From NCBI GenBank assembly GCA_030653635.1, contig JAURYZ010000077.1, positions 1-9,160 on the forward strand: a stretch of 9,160 nt of DNA. Reading direction: 5' to 3'. The notes beneath the pieces were generated by a model. The model searched no databases and had not been told where the DNA came from. It worked only from the letters and a program-made list of their open reading frames with translations. The translations under genes were made by a program, and so were the position numbers. Of the stretch, positions 6,417 through 9,160 are shown one piece after another; position 1 is the first letter of the stretch, and the number at the start of each line of letters is the position of its first letter. Source of the DNA: Coriobacteriia bacterium (GTDB taxonomy: Bacteria > Actinomycetota > Coriobacteriia > Anaerosomatales > JAHIQC01).

Positions 6417-7319
6417 CTACCAGCCACGCTCCTGCATGCGCTCCGCATCCGGGATATCGGAGATGTTGATCCCGACCATCGCCTCGCCTAGGTTCCGAGA
6501 AACCCTCGCTATGATCTCGGGGTCTTCGAAGTGCGTCGTGGCCTCGACTATAGCCTTTGCGCGGGCGGCAGGGTCGCCGCTCTTGAAGATACCGCTGCCT
6601 ACAAAAACCCCGTCGCAACCAAGCTGCATCATAAGGGCAGCGTCAGCGGGAGTGGCAATACCGCCTGCGGAGAAGTTGACCACAGGAAGGCGGCGATTCT
6701 CGGCAACCCACTTGACGAGTTCGTAGGGTGCCTGTAGGTCTTTCGCTGCCGCAAACAGCTGCTCTGACCGAAGACCGGACAACCATGCGATCTCATCTGT
6801 CACGGTGCGCATGTGTCGCACAGCCTCGACCACGTTGCCGGTTCCAGGCTCGCCCTTGGTGCGCACCATCGCAGCGCCTTCAGAGATGCGGCGAAGCGCC
6901 TCACCAAGATTGCGACACCCACATACGAAAGGCACAGTGAACTCATGCTTGTTGACATGATGCTCGTCATCGACCGGCGTCAGCACTTCGGATTCGTCGA
7001 TGTAATCGACCCCGAGTGATTGGAGGACCTGTGCCTCCACGAAATGACCAATACGGCACTTGGCCATGACCGGGATGGAAACCGAATTCACGACCTGCTC
7101 TACGATCGTCGGATCAGCCATCCTAGCGACGCCACCGGTAGCACGAATGTCTGCAGGCACACGCTCAAGCGCCATGACGGCTACCGCACCCGCATCCTCG
7201 GCAATCTTGGCCTGCTCCGCATTCACGACGTCCATGATGACGCCGCCTTTGAGCATTTCTGCCAGTCCGGTCTTGACGCGAAGCGTGCCTATCTCCCTGT
7301 AGTTCTCAGCCACGAGCAT
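6417..7319 (-). CDS. pdxS: Pyridoxal 5'-phosphate synthase, synthase subunit PdxS
   Basis: PdxS builds pyridoxal 5'-phosphate from ribose 5-phosphate, glyceraldehyde 3-phosphate and ammonia delivered by PdxT (the DXP-independent route). The 300-residue protein is highly typical: GGVIMDV at 25-31, [18 protein letters not shown] at 50-67, [14 protein letters not shown] at 84-97 and [10 protein letters not shown] at 153-162. By alignment in mind with the Bacillus enzyme, Asp30, Lys87 and Lys155 correspond to its catalytic Asp24, Lys81 and Lys149. The ATG at 7319 is chosen because it gives the family N-terminus and has GGAAGGA just before it. A GTG at 7346 is a less likely alternative. It is first in the pdxS-pdxT-yebC operon and has a good promoter 55-83 bases upstream. 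Confidence 0.97.
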   Translation of the reverse strand: MLVAENYREIGTLRVKTGLAEMLKGGVIMDVVNAEQAKIAEDAGAVAVMALERVPADIRATGGVARMADPTIVEQVVNSVSIPVMAKCRIGHFVEAQVLQSLGVDYIDESEVLTPVDDEHHVNKHEFTVPFVCGCRNLGEALRRISEGAAMVRTKGEPGTGNVVEAVRHMRTVTDEIAWLSGLRSEQLFAAAKDLQAPYELVKWVAENRRLPVVNFSAGGIATPADAALMMQLGCDGVFVGSGIFKSGDPAARAKAIVEATTHFEDPEIIARVSRNLGEAMVGINISDIPDAERMQERGW

Positions 7320-7365
7320 GTCCTTCCGATCGACGCGGGCGCTCACGGCCCGAAACGTGCGTGTA

Positions 7366-7382
7366 GGGTACGGATTGTACCC
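7366..7382. promoter_or_regulatory. Perfect inverted repeat over the pdxS -10 box (candidate operator)
   Basis: GGGTAC and GTACCC form a perfect 6-bp dyad separated by five bases. The -10 hexamer TACAAT lies within the dyad and the predicted transcription start is at its edge. A bound repressor would block RNA polymerase. Pyridoxal-phosphate-sensing MocR-type regulators (PdxR) control pdxST in other Actinobacteria, but no such gene is in the window, so the regulator is unknown. Confidence 0.5.
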
Positions 7383-7402
7383 GCACCACCTATGCGCAAC
7401 AA
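7374..7402 (-). promoter_or_regulatory. Promoter of the pdxS-pdxT-yebC operon
   Basis: On the minus strand TTGTTG at 7402-7397 and TACAAT at 7379-7374 are separated by 17 bases, close to the sigma-70 consensus. The predicted start near 7367 gives a leader of about 48 bases ending in GGAAGGAC before the pdxS ATG. Confidence 0.75.
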
Positions 7403-7431
7403 CCGTCTTATCGCGTGCGGAAAGCACAACT

Positions 7432-7449
7432 GCACCCGAACTCGGCTGC
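7432..7449 (-). terminator. Possible weak terminator after the DUF3048 gene
   Basis: On the minus strand GCAGCCG at 7449-7443 pairs with CGGGTGC at 7438-7432 with one mismatch around a four-base loop. Flanking GCAAC and GTTG may extend the stem. It lies nine bases after the DUF3048 stop. The tail that follows (TTGTGCTTTCC) is only moderately T-rich, so termination would be inefficient. Confidence 0.35.
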
Positions 7450-7457
7450 TGTTGCGC

Positions 7458-8534
7458 CTACTGCATCGTGATGTTCACATTGGTGGCAACGACCTCGAAC
7501 CACGTGTTGCCTGGTGCCAGACGGATCGCCGTACCATCCACGGCCTTGAATACCGGCGGCGTGGTCGCGGTCGCGGTCCAGGTGCCATCAAGGCGCTGTC
7601 CGTTACGAAACACGGTCGCCCGGTTCGAGCCCACGAGGTTGATGTCGTAGGTAGTGGAGCCCGCGACGTCTCTTTTTCCAGTAGCCTCCACACGCGCCCA
7701 CATGACGACGACGTTCTTCGCCGTGACCTGGTCGCCCGTGAGCGCATCGCTGTGGGCCTGCCCATTGTTCACGCGCGCGTAGCGATCGGTAGCGGCATCC
7801 CAGTCCCACTGACTCGTGTTAGCCGTCGAGAACGGTATGGTTATCCGGGTCACCGACGGAGTGCCGTCAATCGAACGAGCGAACTGCAGCGGGGTGACGG
7901 TCTGTGTCGCGGAGTAGCCTCGACGGACACCCTCCTCACGCGCCTTGCCCAGATCCAGATACAGATTGTGCGGAGCTGAGCGTTGCGAAGAGCGACGATA
8001 CCCATACGAGACACCCACGTCCTGCGACAGGTTCTGAAGGCCCGCCTTCTTGACTGCGGCGTTCACCACACCGCTGGCGCCGGAGAACGCGAACAGCGCA
8101 TGGTACTGAGGCACGATGGAGATGTCGGACAGCCTCGCCGAGCGAACCGGTCCGACCTCCCCGGGGTCAGTCGAGTGGAATATGCAGTTGAAACGGGTAA
8201 TGCCACCCTCGGTTATGGACTCATACACGACATCGGCGGACTGTATCCCCGATTGAGGTCGCGAATCGGGCGAGTTCTCTATCTTCACCGAAAGCGCTCG
8301 AGTCGATACGGCGGCATCCGCACCCGGAGCGGCCAGGCCCGTAAGGGGCCAGATGGCCGGCGCCTCGGGCTTGGCGATAGTTCTCTCGGACTGAGCGAAA
8401 GGCCATGCCGAGGAAAGCTCCGGGATCTCTGCCTGGCCACCCAGCGCCAGGTACACGGCAACGCCTGCGACCACGAGCGCGAATGCCACCGCTGTAGCTA
8501 TGACCGCATGGCGACCCTTCGGATTCTTGAGCAT
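7458..8534 (-). CDS. DUF3048 (YerB-like) membrane-anchored extracytoplasmic protein
   Basis: This 358-residue protein has an N-terminal signal anchor: KNPKGRH followed by a hydrophobic run at 10-32. No lipobox cysteine follows, unlike the lipoprotein relatives such as Bacillus YerB, so the protein is probably tethered by the helix with its body outside the membrane. The DUF3048 hallmarks are clear: PLTGL at 63-67, RALSVKIENSPDSRPQSGI near 79-97, ADVVYESITEGGITRF at 100-115 and the very conserved GEVGPVRSARLSD at 125-137. A SGASG segment follows at 151-155. The second half (about 210-358), with NVVVMWARVE and a C-terminal GNTWFEVV segment, matches the C-terminal domain of the family. The function of the family is not established. 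The start has GAGGAGG about five bases before the ATG. It precedes pdxS, which has its own promoter. Confidence 0.93.
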   Translation of the reverse strand: MLKNPKGRHAVIATAVAFALVVAGVAVYLALGGQAEIPELSSAWPFAQSERTIAKPEAPAIWPLTGLAAPGADAAVSTRALSVKIENSPDSRPQSGIQSADVVYESITEGGITRFNCIFHSTDPGEVGPVRSARLSDISIVPQYHALFAFSGASGVVNAAVKKAGLQNLSQDVGVSYGYRRSSQRSAPHNLYLDLGKAREEGVRRGYSATQTVTPLQFARSIDGTPSVTRITIPFSTANTSQWDWDAATDRYARVNNGQAHSDALTGDQVTAKNVVVMWARVEATGKRDVAGSTTYDINLVGSNRATVFRNGQRLDGTWTATATTPPVFKAVDGTAIRLAPGNTWFEVVATNVNITMQ

Positions 8535-8562
8535 GTGTCCTCCTCGTCTTCTTCTTAGCCGT

Positions 8563-8592
8563 AGGATACTGGCGGCAGCCTATTGCGGTAAA
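8563..8592 (-). promoter_or_regulatory. Candidate promoter of the DUF3048 gene
   Basis: On the minus strand TTTACC at 8592-8587 and TATCCT at 8568-8563 are 18 bases apart. The predicted start would give a leader of about 20 bases that includes the GAGGAGG ribosome binding site. The -35 lies inside the inverted repeat at 8582-8599. Both hexamers are imperfect. Confidence 0.42.
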
Positions 8593-8599
8593 CCGCAAT
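8582..8599. promoter_or_regulatory. Perfect 8-bp inverted repeat (candidate operator)
   Basis: ATTGCGGT and ACCGCAAT are perfect reverse complements separated by AA, giving an 18-bp dyad of the kind bound by a dimeric helix-turn-helix repressor. It covers the candidate -35 of the DUF3048 gene, so binding would be expected to repress that gene. No regulator gene is adjacent. Confidence 0.55.
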
Positions 8600-8625
8600 G
8601 CCAATGTCGTTCGGTTCCCGTTACT

Positions 8626-8648
8626 GCGCGGCGGATCCGATACCGCGC
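8626..8648. repeat. Inverted repeat GCGCGG...CCGCGC with inner palindrome
   Basis: GCGCGG at 8626-8631 and CCGCGC at 8643-8648 flank an 11-base spacer that itself contains the 8-bp palindrome CGGATCCG at 8632-8639. GC-rich DNA yields such dyads easily, but the location between two divergent genes makes a protein-binding site possible. Confidence 0.3.
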
Positions 8649-8678
8649 TTGCCCCCTTGGGGGCATTGTGGCTAGCAT
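8649..8678 (+). promoter_or_regulatory. Candidate promoter of the small Cys-rich gene, overlapping a dyad
   Basis: TTGCCC at 8649-8654 and TAGCAT at 8673-8678 are 18 bases apart. A perfect dyad, TGCCCCC-TT-GGGGGCA at 8650-8665, covers the -35 and half of the spacer. The predicted leader is about 28 bases. Dyads inside stretched spacers are typical of MerR-type control, but this spacer is only one base over the optimum, so simple repression is equally possible. Confidence 0.42.
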
Positions 8679-8712
8679 GGGGACGTCCAACGATGCCACA
8701 TGACAGGCTCAC

Positions 8713-8916
8713 ATGCCCTGCTATCTGCTTCACATCATCGAACAGCCCGACCCGAACGCCTACGCTGATGCCGAACTCAAGGACGTCGTCGGGCAGTTCC
8801 CGCGCTGCTTTTGCACCCAGTGCACGCCCCCGACGCCGTTGCGCGCCGGCGAGGTAGTCAAGTGCCTTGAGCTGAGCAACCCGTGCTGGAAGCCGACCGG
8901 GCAGACCTGCCCCTAG
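8713..8916 (+). CDS. Small cysteine-rich protein of unknown function (67 residues)
   Basis: I do not recognise this protein as a named family. It has seven cysteines in 67 residues: Cys3, a CFCTQC cluster at 32-37, Cys51, Cys58 and Cys66. The spacing suggests metal (zinc or iron) binding or a disulfide-rich fold. No signal peptide or membrane helix is present, so it is probably cytosolic and metal-binding. Its codons end mostly in G or C, as in the neighbouring genes, which argues that it is truly coding. The ribosome binding site is weak: only CAGG, about six bases before the ATG. It is divergent from the DUF3048 gene, with a candidate promoter at 8649-8678. It is convergent with lgt, and the two stop codons are formed from the same CTAG. 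Confidence 0.68.
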   Translation: MPCYLLHIIEQPDPNAYADAELKDVVGQFPRCFCTQCTPPTPLRAGEVVKCLELSNPCWKPTGQTCP

Positions 8917-9160
8917 GCAGTCGGTTCAACGTCGCCAGGCTCTTCGTGCTGACCTTTCGCAATCACTGCCTTGCGCATGACCCGAACCACGAACCATGCT
9001 CCGAGAACTATCATTGGCAGACTCAGCAACTGCCCCATCGTGGCGCCACCCCACAGCAACCCCAGCTGCGCATCTGGCTCACGCATGAACTCGATGATGA
9101 ATCGGAATGCTCCATAGCCGAACATGAACACGCCGAACATGAAGCCATCAGCACGACGTT
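8913..9160 (-). CDS. lgt: Prolipoprotein diacylglyceryl transferase, C-terminal part (5' end outside window)
   Basis: The reading frame enters from the right edge with no start and ends at TAG at 8915-8913, leaving 82 codons. [19 protein letters not shown] followed by [17 protein letters not shown] matches the conserved C-terminal end of Lgt, including the Y-x3-RF-x2-E-x2-REPD segment and the GQxLS start of the last transmembrane helix. Lgt transfers a diacylglyceryl group from phosphatidylglycerol to the lipobox cysteine of prolipoproteins at the cytoplasmic membrane. The catalytic His and Arg residues of the N-terminal part are outside the window. The tail after the last helix ([19 protein letters not shown]) is charged and should face the cytoplasm. 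The gene ends on a CTAG shared with the convergent small gene. Confidence 0.93.
   Translation of the reverse strand, partial: RRADGFMFGVFMFGYGAFRFIIEFMREPDAQLGLLWGGATMGQLLSLPMIVLGAWFVVRVMRKAVIAKGQHEEPGDVEPTA

Noticed and set aside
7020..7979. Plus-strand open frame of 319 codons across pdxS and the DUF3048 gene
   Set aside because: It lies antisense to two well-recognised genes and to the pdxS promoter, shows no family motif, and is explained by the few stop codons in GC-rich DNA.
1..9160. CRISPR array, insertion sequence, prophage or toxin-antitoxin pair
   Set aside because: No regularly spaced long repeats, transposase or integrase motifs, attachment-site duplication at the tRNA, or toxin-antitoxin-like gene pair was seen.

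Overview
The window looks like a chromosomal segment of a GC-rich bacterium. The best guess is an Actinomycetota lineage, probably an anaerobic one such as Coriobacteriia or a relative. Three points support this: the strong G/C bias at third codon positions, the adjacent pdxS-pdxT-yebC order that is known in Actinobacteria, and a cobalamin-type radical SAM enzyme with an unusual partner. The taxonomic placement is an inference, since no rRNA or marker phylogeny is available here. No mobile element, CRISPR array or recent-transfer signature was seen.

Layout. (1) Positions 1-2178, minus strand: a tight three-gene operon transcribed leftward. It encodes a radical-SAM-like protein lacking one cluster cysteine, a B12-binding radical SAM enzyme (joined by a 4-bp ATGA overlap), and the first 54 residues of a class I/II PLP aminotransferase that runs off the left edge. 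(2) Positions 2179-2360: a divergent control region with three helically spaced copies of a gttgaac-type direct repeat. (3) Positions 2361-4778, plus strand: a membrane sensor phosphatase (MASE3-like, PAS, GAF, SpoIIE/RsbU PP2C). (4) Positions 4812-4982, minus strand: a tRNA-Leu(GAG) gene with encoded CCA, its own promoter and an intrinsic terminator. (5) Positions 5075-7319, minus strand: the pdxS-pdxT-yebC operon, which makes pyridoxal 5'-phosphate by the DXP-independent route and adds a YebC-family translation factor. It has a strong promoter with a 17-bp dyad on its -10 box. (6) Positions 7458-8534, minus strand: a membrane-anchored DUF3048 (YerB-like) protein. (7) Positions 8535-8712: a divergent intergenic region with three separate inverted repeats and candidate promoters facing both ways. 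(8) Positions 8713-8916, plus strand: a 67-residue cysteine-rich protein of unknown function. (9) Positions 8913-9160, minus strand: the C-terminal part of lgt (prolipoprotein diacylglyceryl transferase), whose stop codon shares one CTAG with the stop of the small gene.

How the genes relate. PdxS and PdxT form the PLP synthase, and PLP is the cofactor of the aminotransferase at the left edge, though nothing shows that the two operons are co-regulated. The two radical-SAM-type genes plus the aminotransferase look like a small biosynthetic or modification pathway of unknown product. This is the part of the window most likely to hold undescribed biology. The phosphatase probably sets a partner-switching (anti-sigma antagonist) pathway in response to a membrane or cytosolic signal, but no partner gene is in the window.
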